Assembly: GCA_965207945.1 (NCBI GenBank)
Contig: OZ242303.1
Location: forward strand, 620,001-684,000
Length of the DNA: 64,000 bases
Source: JAAOII01 sp965207945
Lineage (GTDB): Bacteria; Pseudomonadota; Gammaproteobacteria; CBDBNL01; JAAOII01
Reading direction: 5' to 3'
The first letter of the stretch is position 1. The number at the start of each line of letters is the position of its first letter. The position numbers were made by a program, and so were the translations under genes. This document shows positions 43,018-51,575 of this stretch, piece by piece. The notes beneath the pieces are model-generated. The model did not search any database and was not told the origin of the DNA. It saw only the letters and a list, made by a program, of their open reading frames with translations.

Positions 43018-44042
43018 TTTGATTCTTTCTTTGAATTTTGCTTTTTTGCAGAGTATTCTTGCAGTGCTTTAGCGCGTTCCTGCTCTGGTACTAATGGAAA
43101 GCCAGCTTCATATCTTATATCAAGGTAGGACTTGGCAACCGCAAAGGTTAGCTCACGGACTCTTAGGATAAATTTTTGTCTTTCACTGACAGATATTGCT
43201 TGGCGGGCATCTAAAATATTAAATATATGGGATGCTTCCAGTGCTTGCTCATAGCCGGGTAAGGGAAGTCCCTCAGCCGCCAATGTTTTACATTCTTTAT
43301 GGCATTGTTCAAATTGATTAAACAGGGCATTTATGTCTGCCTTCTCAAGGTTATACACTGACTGCTGATATTCATTTTGCTGGAAAATATCTCCGTAAGT
43401 AACTACATCTTTTAAGTCATCTTTTATGTCGCCGCTATTCATACTAACCTTGCTACCCTTGCTACCCTTGCTATTACCCTGTTCGGTTTTGTTGCTTTTT
43501 TGCGCCCATACCAAATCATATACATTATCAACTTGCTGCAGGTACATTGCAATTCTTTCCAGCCCGTAGGTTAACTCACCGCTTATCGGCTTGCAATCAC
43601 TTCCTCCTACCTGTTGAAAATAAGTAAACTGGGCAATTTCCATGCCATTTAGCCATACTTCCCAACCAAGCCCCCAAGCGCCGAGGGTAGGCGACTCCCA
43701 ATTATCCTCTACCAGACGAAAATCATGCACCTGTGGGTCAAGGTTTAGCTGAATTAAAGAATTAAAGAACAAATCAGTTATATCTTCTGGCGCTGGTTTT
43801 AGCATAACCTGAAACTGGTAATAGTGTTGTAAGCGATTAGGATTATCACCATATCTGCCGTCTGTAGGGCGTCGCGATGGTTGGACATAAGCGCTACTAT
43901 GATGCTCGGGTCCCAATGCATATAAAAATGTTGCTGGGTGAAAAGTGCCAGCGCCTACTCTAACATCCAACGGTTGCATAATGATGCAACCCTGCTGTTG
44001 CCAGTATTTCTGCAAGCGGAATATGAGTTCTTGAAAGTCCAT
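43014..44042 (-). CDS. glyQ: Glycyl-tRNA synthetase alpha subunit
   Basis: Class II catalytic subunit, 342 aa (usual about 300). LIFRLQKYWQQQGCIIMQP, HPATFLYALGPEHHSSAYVQ, PTDGRYGDNPNRLQHYYQFQ, GWEVWLNGMEIAQFTYFQQV and LTYGLERIAMYLQ are canonical. A Ser/Gly/Lys insertion (NSKGSKGSKVS) at about residues 185-200 is coded by 9-bp repeats and lies where the family has a short loop. The C-terminus is also Lys/Ser-rich. Confidence 0.96.
   Translation of the reverse strand: MDFQELIFRLQKYWQQQGCIIMQPLDVRVGAGTFHPATFLYALGPEHHSSAYVQPSRRPTDGRYGDNPNRLQHYYQFQVMLKPAPEDITDLFFNSLIQLNLDPQVHDFRLVEDNWESPTLGAWGLGWEVWLNGMEIAQFTYFQQVGGSDCKPISGELTYGLERIAMYLQQVDNVYDLVWAQKSNKTEQGNSKGSKGSKVSMNSGDIKDDLKDVVTYGDIFQQNEYQQSVYNLEKADINALFNQFEQCHKECKTLAAEGLPLPGYEQALEASHIFNILDARQAISVSERQKFILRVRELTFAVAKSYLDIRYEAGFPLVPEQERAKALQEYSAKKQNSKKESK
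43448..43476. repeat. 9-bp tandem repeat inside glyQ
   Basis: About three copies of CCTTGCTAC on the plus strand, coding GSK-GSK on the minus strand. Confidence 0.85.
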
Positions 44043-44050
44043 AATTTAGT

Positions 44051-44056
44051 GTTATA
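44051..44056 (-). promoter_or_regulatory. -10-like TATAAC 8 nt before glyQ
   Basis: TATAAC, eight bases, ATG 44042 on the minus strand. The 40-bp gap to the divergent sulfurtransferase must hold both promoters. Confidence 0.35.
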
Positions 44057-44068
44057 ATGTCTGATATT

Positions 44069-44074
44069 TACAAT
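44069..44074 (+). promoter_or_regulatory. -10-like TACAAT 8 nt before the sulfurtransferase
   Basis: TACAAT, eight bases, ATG 44083. Confidence 0.3.
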
Positions 44075-44082
44075 TATTATAT

Positions 44083-44955
44083 ATGATAAACACCTTAATT
44101 GACGGCTTAATAGTAACTCCACAGGAACTGATTGAGTTAAAAAACCATAAAGATGTGCTGCTGCTTGACTTGTCTGCACTTGAAATTTATGAAAATCAGA
44201 CAATTCCAGGGGCGATTCACTTATCCCTTGAAGATATAGTGAGCGGAGAACTCCCTTGCCCTAATCTATTGCCATCCGAGGCAAAATTTGCTAAAGCTTT
44301 GGCAGAGGTTGGTTATACGTCATCTCGTCATATAGTGGCTTTTGATGATGAATACGGACTGAATGCAGCAAGATTATACTGGACTTTAGCAGTTGCTGGA
44401 ATTAATGATTTCAGTTATTTGAATGGCGGGCTATTGGCTTGGCAAGAAGCAGGCAATGAGGTGGTTTCACCTGCTGAGAATGCTTCTTCAACGGATACAA
44501 ACACTTCTGTGGATGCGCTGGATATTCATTTTCCACTTGATTCTCCTCATAAGGTAACTGCTAAGCAAATTGTGGATTCTTTACCTAACAAAGATTTATT
44601 TTTATGGGATACGCGCAGTTATGCTGAGTGGAACGGAGAAAATGTGCGAGCGCAAAGAGGAGGGCATATACCGGGAGCTCATCATCTGGAGTGGACTAAG
44701 TTTTTGGATGACAAGGGTAGAATTCTCCCTAAAGAAGAGGCGGCAAAAATATTATCAGAACTCCTAAAAGATAAACAAGCCCCAGAGCAAGAAGTAGTGG
44801 TGTATTGCCAAGCGCATAGAAGATCTTCTGTAGCTTTTTTAATTGCGACATATCTTGGCATATCTACCAGAGGTTATGATGGTTCATGGCAAGAGTGGGG
44901 TAATGATCCCGCCTTACCTATATCTGCATCTGCATCCTCTCCTGAATCGGCTTAA
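44083..44955 (+). CDS. Sulfurtransferase with two rhodanese domains
   Basis: 290 aa, two rhodanese-like domains. The N-terminal one (LLLDLSALEIYENQTIPGAI) lacks the catalytic loop Cys. The C-terminal one has LFLWDTRSYAEWNGE, RGGHIPGAHHLEW and the active loop VVYCQAHRRSSVA with the catalytic Cys. It resembles thiosulfate or 3-mercaptopyruvate sulfurtransferases (SseA/GlpE group); the donor cannot be told. Stop overlaps the RNase R start (TAATG). Confidence 0.85.
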   Translation: MINTLIDGLIVTPQELIELKNHKDVLLLDLSALEIYENQTIPGAIHLSLEDIVSGELPCPNLLPSEAKFAKALAEVGYTSSRHIVAFDDEYGLNAARLYWTLAVAGINDFSYLNGGLLAWQEAGNEVVSPAENASSTDTNTSVDALDIHFPLDSPHKVTAKQIVDSLPNKDLFLWDTRSYAEWNGENVRAQRGGHIPGAHHLEWTKFLDDKGRILPKEEAAKILSELLKDKQAPEQEVVVYCQAHRRSSVAFLIATYLGISTRGYDGSWQEWGNDPALPISASASSPESA

Positions 44956-47270
44956 TGAATCAGCGTAGATCATCCCGCTCGGGTGGAAGCAGGGACTCAG
45001 ATGGAGGCAGGGATTCAGGAGAAAGAAGAAATTCAGATGGAAACAGGAGTTCAGGAGAAAGAAGAAATTCAGGCGGAAGAAAGAGTTCAGATGGAGGCAG
45101 GGATTCAGGAGAAAGAAGAAATTCAGGCGGAAGCAGAAGTTCAGATGGAAGCAGGAGTTCAGGCGGAAGCAGAAGTTCAGATGGAAGCAGGAGTTCAGGC
45201 GGAAGCAGAGGTTCAGGTGGAAGCAGAAGTTCGGGTGGAAGCAGAAGTTCGGGTGGAAGCAGAAGTTCGGGTGGAAAGAGGGACTGGGGTAGAAACAGGA
45301 GTTCGGGCGGAAACAGGAACAAAGGTAAGCAAGGCATAATTCATGAAGGAAAGGTAATAGGTACTCCTTTTGGGGGCGTCTTTATTGAAGAATTCAATAG
45401 CCGTATAGAGTTTACTTTATCTAATGATGATGTGAATAAGGTGTTGGACGGCGATATAGTTACAGTCAAGTCCACTAAGATGAGTGCCAGGGGCAAGGTA
45501 GTTGTTAGCTTAGTAAAGATTAACTCCCGTTCGCGCCATTCTATAATGGCAAGGTATGTTAAGAAGAATAATGAGATATTCGCAGTCCCATATAGCACGC
45601 GCATTCCCCGTCAAATTCACTTAACCAAGCCAGACAAAGAGATACCTCATGATTGCATCGTGGAAGTTAAGTTGTTGGTTAAAGAGGATCTTATATTACC
45701 TGATATGCTTGAAGGTGAAATTGTCCGAGTGGTGGGAGGCAATGATAACGGAAACGTAGAAGTGGATTTGGCGATTAGTGAGTATAACCTGAATGATGAG
45801 TTTCCTGCAAATGTCATTAATCAAGCCCAAAAAATTCCCGACCATGTCATGTCTGAGGATAAAGATAATCGTCGTTCCCTGCTGCATCTGCCCTTTGTTA
45901 CCATAGATGGTTCAGACGCGCGAGATTATGATGATGCGGTTTTTTGCGTTGAAGAAGATGGATGCTGGCGCTTATGGGTTGCCATTGCTGATGTATCTCA
46001 TTATGTTACACCTGCCAGCGACATTGATAAGGAGGCAGTAGCAAGAACTTCGTCAGTATACTTTCCCAATAAAGTAGTCCCTATGTTGCCAGAAAACTTG
46101 AGTAACGGAGTATGCTCACTAAACCCCAATGTAGAACGTTTAGTATTGGTGTGTGAAATGAAAATTGACCACAAGGGAGTTGTGCGTGAGAGTGAATTCT
46201 ACTCTGCGGTTATATATTCTCGCTTTAGATTAATTTATGAGGATGTATCCAATTTTATAAATAGCGGAGCAATGGCTTCCACAGAATCTGGCAAGGAATT
46301 TATTAGCGATGAAGTGAAGGAGTCATTAACCGCATTGCATAAGTTAACCGAAGTTCTGCTGGAAGGTCGCCGTAAAAGGAATGCACTGGATTTTCGTCAC
46401 CTGGAGGAAATTAGAGTGAACTTGGATGACCACGGCAAGGTTACAGGCATGCATCAATATCAGCGTGGAATCGCCCATCTGATGATAGAAGAGGCAATGT
46501 TAGTTGCCAATGTATGCGCCGCTAACTATCTTGCTGCCCAAAATGCAGTTTTTTGTTATCGCGTTCATCCGCCGCCCGAGCAAGAAAAATTAAACACTTT
46601 ACGTTTGTTCTTTAATTATTACAATATCAAAGTGCCAACTAATGAGGTTGATAGCGCTATTTATTGCAAGATTTTAGACCAGATTAATAAGTATTCTGAG
46701 GCGGCAATTCTTGAGATGGTAGTCCTTAAATCCATGCAGCAAGCATTATATCGGGTTAGTCCTGGAGGTCATTTTGGCTTGAATTATGATGCCTATACTC
46801 ACTTTACTTCGCCAATTCGCAGGTACCCAGATTTGTTAACCCATAGAGCAATTAAGAAATCGTTAGCAAAGAAGGAAGAGAAGCAAGAACATTATGACTA
46901 TAGCAAAAAAGAAATTGACGATATAGCCGCATTATGTTCTACTCAGGAACGTAATATAAATAAGGCGGTGTGGCAAGTGGTAGATGCTTTGAAATGTCGT
47001 TATCTTGAAAAACAGCCCGAAAAGGTTCATCAAGGCACCATAGTTTATATTTCCGAACGTGGTTTCTTTGTGCGTCTCACTGATATACCAGTTGAAGGGA
47101 TGGTGGTCACCAGATTATTGCGTGATGATTATTACAAATATGATGCAGGCGAGCAGATATTGCAAGGAGTTAGAAAAGGTAAAGTATTTCGTATGGGCAA
47201 CTCTGTATCGGTTAAAGTGGATCGCATAAGGATTGAAGAACGCAAGGTAGATTTTACATTGATTCAGTAA
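44955..47270 (+). CDS. rnr: RNase R with an N-terminal Ser/Gly/Arg repeat domain
   Basis: 3'-5' exoribonuclease, 771 aa. Cold-shock-type OB domains from about residue 128 (GIIHEGKVIGTPFGGVFIEE), the RNB catalytic domain with DGSDARDYDDAVF (residues about 318-330), and an S1 domain at the end (VHQGTIVYISERGFFVRL). The usual N-terminal helix-turn-helix is replaced by about 120 residues of SSGGSR/SRDSGE repeats, an Arg/Gly/Ser-rich, probably disordered RNA-binding tail. The Lys-rich C-terminal tail common in enteric RNase R is missing. Followed by rlmB, the usual neighbour. Confidence 0.95.
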   Translation: MNQRRSSRSGGSRDSDGGRDSGERRNSDGNRSSGERRNSGGRKSSDGGRDSGERRNSGGSRSSDGSRSSGGSRSSDGSRSSGGSRGSGGSRSSGGSRSSGGSRSSGGKRDWGRNRSSGGNRNKGKQGIIHEGKVIGTPFGGVFIEEFNSRIEFTLSNDDVNKVLDGDIVTVKSTKMSARGKVVVSLVKINSRSRHSIMARYVKKNNEIFAVPYSTRIPRQIHLTKPDKEIPHDCIVEVKLLVKEDLILPDMLEGEIVRVVGGNDNGNVEVDLAISEYNLNDEFPANVINQAQKIPDHVMSEDKDNRRSLLHLPFVTIDGSDARDYDDAVFCVEEDGCWRLWVAIADVSHYVTPASDIDKEAVARTSSVYFPNKVVPMLPENLSNGVCSLNPNVERLVLVCEMKIDHKGVVRESEFYSAVIYSRFRLIYEDVSNFINSGAMASTESGKEFISDEVKESLTALHKLTEVLLEGRRKRNALDFRHLEEIRVNLDDHGKVTGMHQYQRGIAHLMIEEAMLVANVCAANYLAAQNAVFCYRVHPPPEQEKLNTLRLFFNYYNIKVPTNEVDSAIYCKILDQINKYSEAAILEMVVLKSMQQALYRVSPGGHFGLNYDAYTHFTSPIRRYPDLLTHRAIKKSLAKKEEKQEHYDYSKKEIDDIAALCSTQERNINKAVWQVVDALKCRYLEKQPEKVHQGTIVYISERGFFVRLTDIPVEGMVVTRLLRDDYYKYDAGEQILQGVRKGKVFRMGNSVSVKVDRIRIEERKVDFTLIQ
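44980..45320. repeat. Long Ser/Gly/Arg-coding tandem repeat in rnr
   Basis: About 340 bp of nested repeats. The 3' half is an 18-bp unit (GGTGGAAGCAGAAGTTCG, GGSRSS) in roughly eight copies, becoming near-identical towards the end. The 5' half has related GGAGAAAGAAGAAATTCA units. Other frames also stay open, a by-product of the repeat. Confidence 0.95.
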
Positions 47271-47286
47271 GAAGTATTTTATACAA

Positions 47287-48057
47287 ATGCCTCAATTAAT
47301 TTATGGAATTCATCCTGTCGTAAATGCTATTAAACACGGCAGAGCAAGATGCCTGATACTCGCCAAGCATAGTAATCTGCCACAACTTACAGCCAGCGCC
47401 AAACAATCTAAAATCCCAGTTGAATATTGGGAGAAAGCCCAATTTGCCAAACAATTTCCCAGCGAGACACATCAATTTTGCGCCGCGCACTGCGCTGACC
47501 TGCATATTTATGATGAGAATTATCTAAAAGATATTGGTAAAAAGAATAATCTCGCCAATGCTAATGCTGGCGATAATAAAGCAGGATATAAAGAAGTATA
47601 CCTAGCGTTGGATGGCATCACCGATCCACATAATATGGGTGCCTGTATTCGCAATGCAGTAGCTTTTTCTTGTAGTGGGATTATTTTTCCTAAAAATAAC
47701 TCTGCTCCTATAAGCGCTACCTGTGTTAAATCTTCTGCTGGCATGGTGGAATGGATGAAGTTGATTAGGGTTACCAACCTAACCCGCAGTATTCAGATAA
47801 TGCAGGATAATGGATTTTGGGTGGTGGCGGCAGATGCGGCGGCAAAGACATCAATTGATAAACTCAAGTGTGACATGCCAATAGTGTTATTGATGGGCAG
47901 CGAAGGTAAAGGGATTCGTCCTCTACCAATTAAGAATAGTGATTTTGTGTGCCGAATTAATACCTCCTCTCAAACGGAGAGTTTGAATGTGGCATCTGCT
48001 TGCGCCGTGATGCTGAATAGTATTCGCGCGCAGCAGAATTATTCGGCTAACAAATAA
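47287..48057 (+). CDS. rlmB: 23S rRNA (G2251-2'-O)-methyltransferase RlmB
   Basis: SPOUT/TrmH-family methyltransferase. N-terminal substrate-binding domain (YGIHPVVNAIKHGRARCLIL), then ALDGITDPHNMGACIRNAVA, VLLMGSEGKGIRPL and SLNVASACAVML, the three TrmH motifs. 256 aa. A short Asn/Ala-rich loop (NLANANAGDNKAG) links the domains. Located directly after rnr as in many gammaproteobacteria. Confidence 0.93.
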   Translation: MPQLIYGIHPVVNAIKHGRARCLILAKHSNLPQLTASAKQSKIPVEYWEKAQFAKQFPSETHQFCAAHCADLHIYDENYLKDIGKKNNLANANAGDNKAGYKEVYLALDGITDPHNMGACIRNAVAFSCSGIIFPKNNSAPISATCVKSSAGMVEWMKLIRVTNLTRSIQIMQDNGFWVVAADAAAKTSIDKLKCDMPIVLLMGSEGKGIRPLPIKNSDFVCRINTSSQTESLNVASACAVMLNSIRAQQNYSANK

Positions 48058-48095
48058 TGAAAGCTGACAAATAATGAAATCATGAAATCATGAAA
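48046..48095. repeat. 17-bp and 8-bp tandem repeats at the rlmB-nadB junction
   Basis: GCTAACAAATAATGAAA is duplicated with one change (48046-48062, 48063-48079), then TCATGAAA occurs twice (48080-48095). It covers the rlmB stop and the nadB ATG (48090). Confidence 0.9.
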
Positions 48096-49643
48096 TATAC
48101 TGACGTCCTAATAATAGGCATGGGGGCGGCGGGTATGCAGCTGGCTGTTAGGTTAGCCGCTAATAATATTAAGGTTGCAATTATCAGTAAAGGAAGTTTT
48201 GAAGAAAGCGCCACCTATTGGGCGCAAGGCGGCATAGCGGTGCCTTTTAGTGATGAGGACTCTCCGCAAAAACATATTGAAGATACAATCAATACGGGGG
48301 CGGGACTATGTGATTCTAAGGTAGTTAACTTCATGGTAAATAACAGCCGCGCCGCAGTAGATGAGCTATTGGCAATGGGCTTTCCTGCAACTTTACGTGG
48401 CAAGAGCCAGCAGCCAGATTTAGGCAAAGAAGGTGGGCATTCTAAAAGAAGGATAATTCATGCTGGCGATAGAACTGGCAAGGCATTGGCGGAAACTCTC
48501 AGAACTGAAATGTTGCAATCCCCCAATATTAAAATATTCCCTAATAGCTTGGCGGTTGATTTAATTATGCATCGCAAAAGATGCATAGGCGCTTATATCC
48601 TTAATGTAAAAAGTGGCAAGGTGCATGCTCATAGCGCTAAGTTTACAGCATTGGCAACTGGCGGCGCTAGCAGGGTTTATCTATATTCCACCAATCCAGA
48701 AAGTGCCACGGGTGACGGCATAGCTATGGCTAAAAGAGTTGGCTGTAGGGTAGCGAATATGGAGTTTAGTCAGTTTCATCCCACTTGTTTGTATCATCCG
48801 TTGGTTAAGTCCTTTTTAATTAGCGAGGCATTGCGCGGTGAAGGGGCGCGACTTCTGCTGCCAGATGGCAGAGAGTTTATGAGCAAGTTTGATAAGCGAG
48901 CTGAATTGGCGCCACGTGATGTTGTGGCGCGTGCCATTGATTTCCAAATGAAACAACATGGGTTAGATTTTGTTTATTTGGATATAAGTCATAAAGCAGC
49001 AACCTTCACAAAAAAACGTTTTCCCACCACTTATGCGCAGTGCCTAAAGCTTGGAATTAACATAACTAAGGAGGCGATTCCTGTTGTGCCAGCAGCTCAT
49101 TATAGTTGTGGCGGAGTGATGACAGATATTCAGGGCAGGACTGATGTTAGCGGACTCTATGCTTTAGGCGAGACCTCATACACTGGACTACATGGGGCGA
49201 ATCGTCTGGCAAGTAATTCACTGCTGGAGTGCTTGGTGATGGCGCGCTCTGCTGCCATTAACATTACTAATAGCATAGCAGAAGTTGCCATGCCTCCCGA
49301 ACCAAAGGGATGGGATGAGAGTCGTGTAACCGACTCTGATGAGGAAGTTATTATTAGTCATAATTGGGATGAACTGCGCCGCTTTATGTGGAACTATGTG
49401 GGAATAGTGCGCACTAATAAACGTTTGGAGCGGGCGCTAAGAAGAGTGAAGCTACTGCAAGAAGAAGTTAAAGAATACTATAGCAACTACCGAGTTCATC
49501 GCGACCTATTGGAACTACGCAATCTCATACTGTGCGCTGACTTAATAATTCGTTCGGCAATGAAGCGTAAAGAAAGCCGCGGTTTGCATTATAATCCCGA
49601 TTACCCCAAACCCCACAAACGCGCCCGCATAACCCGTCTTTAA
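48090..49643 (+). CDS. nadB: L-aspartate oxidase
   Basis: First enzyme of NAD biosynthesis, oxidising aspartate to iminoaspartate. FAD motif LIIGMGAAGMQLAVRLA, ATYWAQGGIAVPF, ATGGASRVYLYSTNPESATG, substrate-site HPTCLY, and HYSCGGVMTDIQGRTDVSGL. C-terminal helical domain with RNLILCADLIIRSAM and SRGLHYNPDYP. 517 aa, normal. nadA and nadC are not in the window. Start lies within a tandem repeat, several ATGs are near; 48090 gives the intact FAD motif. Confidence 0.95.
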   Translation: MKYTDVLIIGMGAAGMQLAVRLAANNIKVAIISKGSFEESATYWAQGGIAVPFSDEDSPQKHIEDTINTGAGLCDSKVVNFMVNNSRAAVDELLAMGFPATLRGKSQQPDLGKEGGHSKRRIIHAGDRTGKALAETLRTEMLQSPNIKIFPNSLAVDLIMHRKRCIGAYILNVKSGKVHAHSAKFTALATGGASRVYLYSTNPESATGDGIAMAKRVGCRVANMEFSQFHPTCLYHPLVKSFLISEALRGEGARLLLPDGREFMSKFDKRAELAPRDVVARAIDFQMKQHGLDFVYLDISHKAATFTKKRFPTTYAQCLKLGINITKEAIPVVPAAHYSCGGVMTDIQGRTDVSGLYALGETSYTGLHGANRLASNSLLECLVMARSAAINITNSIAEVAMPPEPKGWDESRVTDSDEEVIISHNWDELRRFMWNYVGIVRTNKRLERALRRVKLLQEEVKEYYSNYRVHRDLLELRNLILCADLIIRSAMKRKESRGLHYNPDYPKPHKRARITRL

Positions 49644-49655
49644 TTTGCTGGAACT

Positions 49656-49681
49656 TGCAGAAATTTACAGAAATTTACGAC
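49656..49681. repeat. 10-bp repeat between nadB and tsaD
   Basis: AAATTTACAG and AAATTTACGA preceded by a diverged copy, in the 42-bp convergent gap. No terminator hairpin seen. Confidence 0.55.
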
Positions 49682-49685
49682 TAAC

Positions 49686-50771
49686 TTACGATGAACTCTC
49701 AATACCAGGTATTGGAAGTCGCGGTTTGCTACGTATAATTAGTCCATTTTTTTGTCCGCGACGTAATCTATATTCCGCGGTTAGGGCAACCATAGCTGCA
49801 TTGTCGGTACAATATTGCGCTGGAGCAAAAAATAATTGAAACCCCGCTTCTTTGGCGCGCTCTTGTGCTAGATTACGCAGATAACCATTGGCGCTGACTC
49901 CGCCTACTAACGCCACCTTTGCTATTCCACTGCTGCTTGCCAAAGCAAATACCTTATTAAGTAATCCATGAGCAATGGTTTTTTGGAATGATGCCGCCAC
50001 ATCTGCCTTGATGGATTCCTCTATGTTTTCACCTGGGTTTTCCCCTGGATTTTCCGCTGGGTTTTCCGCTGCATCCTTGGCATTATTAATGTTTAGTTTC
50101 TCCAATAGATAACGCACTTGGGTTTTAATGCCACTAAAACTAAAGTTATAATCGCCACTATGCGCCATAGGCATGGTTAGTGGATACTTATCTGGATTGC
50201 CGTTTCTTGCTAATTTTTCCAGCTCGGCTCCGCCTGGGTAGGGTAAGCCAAGCAAAACCGCGCTCTTATCAAACGCCTCTCCTACCGCATCATCCACACT
50301 CTGCCCGCATAGTTCATACTTGCCATAGTCGCGCACTATATATAGTTGTGTATGCCCTCCACTGACTAACAGCGCTATGTACGGAAAATCCACTTTGTTG
50401 TTGCTATCTTCAGCCAATAAGGGCGAAAGAATATGGGCTTCCAGATGATGAATGCCAAGTGCCGTCACTCCTAAACCATAAGCAAGGGAGCGGGCATAAG
50501 AAGCGCCAGCTATTAAGCAGGGAATTAGACCTGGTCCCATGGTATAGGCGACTGCGGAAATATCCTTTTTGTTGATGGCGGCGGCATTAAGGCAATCTTT
50601 AGTGAGAGGAATCAGCTTTTGAATGTGACTGCGTGCCGCTAGTTCTGGTACTACGCCTTTATATTCTTGATGAATATCAATTTGCGAGTATACTCTGTGC
50701 GCTAGCACTCCTGATTGATAAACTGCGACTGCGGTTTCATCGCATGAGCTCTCAACAGCAAAGATAATCAT
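49686..50771 (-). CDS. tsaD: tRNA N6-threonylcarbamoyladenosine synthase subunit TsaD
   Basis: ASKHA-fold catalytic subunit of t6A37 formation. VESSCDETAVAVYQ start, metal-binding HHLEAH motif (LGIHHLEAHILSPLL), LLVSGGHTQLYIV, FSFSGIKTQVRYLLE and VGGVSANGYLR. 361 aa against about 335-340. The excess is an Asn/Pro/Glu repeat loop (ENPAENPGENPGEN) at about residues 232-248. A perfect TATAAT lies six bases before ATG. Confidence 0.96.
   Translation of the reverse strand: MIIFAVESSCDETAVAVYQSGVLAHRVYSQIDIHQEYKGVVPELAARSHIQKLIPLTKDCLNAAAINKKDISAVAYTMGPGLIPCLIAGASYARSLAYGLGVTALGIHHLEAHILSPLLAEDSNNKVDFPYIALLVSGGHTQLYIVRDYGKYELCGQSVDDAVGEAFDKSAVLLGLPYPGGAELEKLARNGNPDKYPLTMPMAHSGDYNFSFSGIKTQVRYLLEKLNINNAKDAAENPAENPGENPGENIEESIKADVAASFQKTIAHGLLNKVFALASSSGIAKVALVGGVSANGYLRNLAQERAKEAGFQLFFAPAQYCTDNAAMVALTAEYRLRRGQKNGLIIRSKPRLPIPGIESSS
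50028..50076. repeat. 12-bp tandem repeat inside tsaD, four units
   Basis: Four copies of a TTTTCCCCTGGG/TTTTCCGCTGGG unit on the plus strand, coding (A/G)ENP tetrapeptides. Confidence 0.92.
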
Positions 50772-50777
50772 ACCTAA

Positions 50778-50783
50778 ATTATA
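50778..50783 (-). promoter_or_regulatory. TATAAT exactly 6 nt before tsaD
   Basis: Perfect TATAAT on the minus strand, six bases, ATG 50771. It faces an identical arrangement for the divergent gene at 50813. Confidence 0.6.
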
Positions 50784-50800
50784 GGGGATTATATTTATAT

Positions 50801-50806
50801 TATAAT
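50801..50806 (+). promoter_or_regulatory. TATAAT exactly 6 nt before the MoaB/CinA-like gene
   Basis: Perfect TATAAT, six bases, ATG 50813. The two start codons are only 41 bp apart, so each -35 region overlaps the other promoter's -10. Confidence 0.6.
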
Positions 50807-50812
50807 AACCAG

Positions 50813-51571
50813 ATGCAAAATAAGATACCCAGCGCCGCCTTCATCATAATAGGCAATGAGATTTTGGATGGTTCCACCAAAGAAGGCAATTTAGTGCAAC
50901 TAATAGCTCATCTTAATCAAAAAGGAATATCCTTAATTGAAGCACGTGTGGTGCGCGATGACGAACAAGCAATTATTTCCGCAGTGCGCCATTGCAGCGA
51001 GAATTACGACTATGTTTTTACCAGTGGAGGCATAGGTCCCACTCATGATGATATAACCGCGCAGGCGATAGCCAAATGCTTTGATGTTGATTTACTCCTG
51101 AATGATGAGGCATTGCAGCGGATGGAAAGTCGTCATAATAATCCCGCTTACATAAATGACGCCATTCGTAAGATGGCTTATATTCCAGCAGGGGCGGAGT
51201 TAATAGATAATGAGGTTAGCGCAGCTCCTGGCTTTCGTTTGCACAACACTTATGTTTTGGCAGGAGTGCCCAGCATTTTTAAGGCAATGTTAGATTTTAT
51301 ATTCAAGGATATTGTTGCCAGTAAAATTTTACATAATAAATCAGTTTATGTCCATGCTGGCGAAAGCCGTATTGCCGCCCAATTGACGCAACTGGAAGAG
51401 AGTAATTCAGGAATTGAAATAGGTAGCTACCCGCGCCAAGATGATAAAGGTGAATATGTAGTTAAGGTGGTATTTCGTGGTTATGATGAAAACGCAGTGG
51501 ATGAGTGCAGGACGACTCTTAAAAAATTATTGAAAGAAGAAGGTGTGAGGACATCTTCTGTGTTAAACTAA
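50813..51571 (+). CDS. Molybdopterin-binding / CinA N-terminal domain protein
   Basis: 252 aa with the MoCF-biosynthesis fold: AAFIIIGNEILDGSTKEGN, then VRDDEQAIISAVRHC, FTSGGIGPTHDDITAQAIAK and VLAGVPSIFKAMLD. This is the stand-alone CinA N-terminal (COG1058-type) version, related to ADP-ribose/NADP-processing CinA domains; function in molybdopterin synthesis is not implied. Its usual fusion partner PncC is a separate gene at 30315. aceE follows after 4 bp. Confidence 0.87.
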   Translation: MQNKIPSAAFIIIGNEILDGSTKEGNLVQLIAHLNQKGISLIEARVVRDDEQAIISAVRHCSENYDYVFTSGGIGPTHDDITAQAIAKCFDVDLLLNDEALQRMESRHNNPAYINDAIRKMAYIPAGAELIDNEVSAAPGFRLHNTYVLAGVPSIFKAMLDFIFKDIVASKILHNKSVYVHAGESRIAAQLTQLEESNSGIEIGSYPRQDDKGEYVVKVVFRGYDENAVDECRTTLKKLLKEEGVRTSSVLN

Positions 51572-51575
51572 CGCA

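Noticed and set aside
44960..45339. Additional open frames on both strands over the rnr repeat
   Set aside because: The 18-bp repeat has no stop in several frames; no start signals or known domains, so they are shadows.
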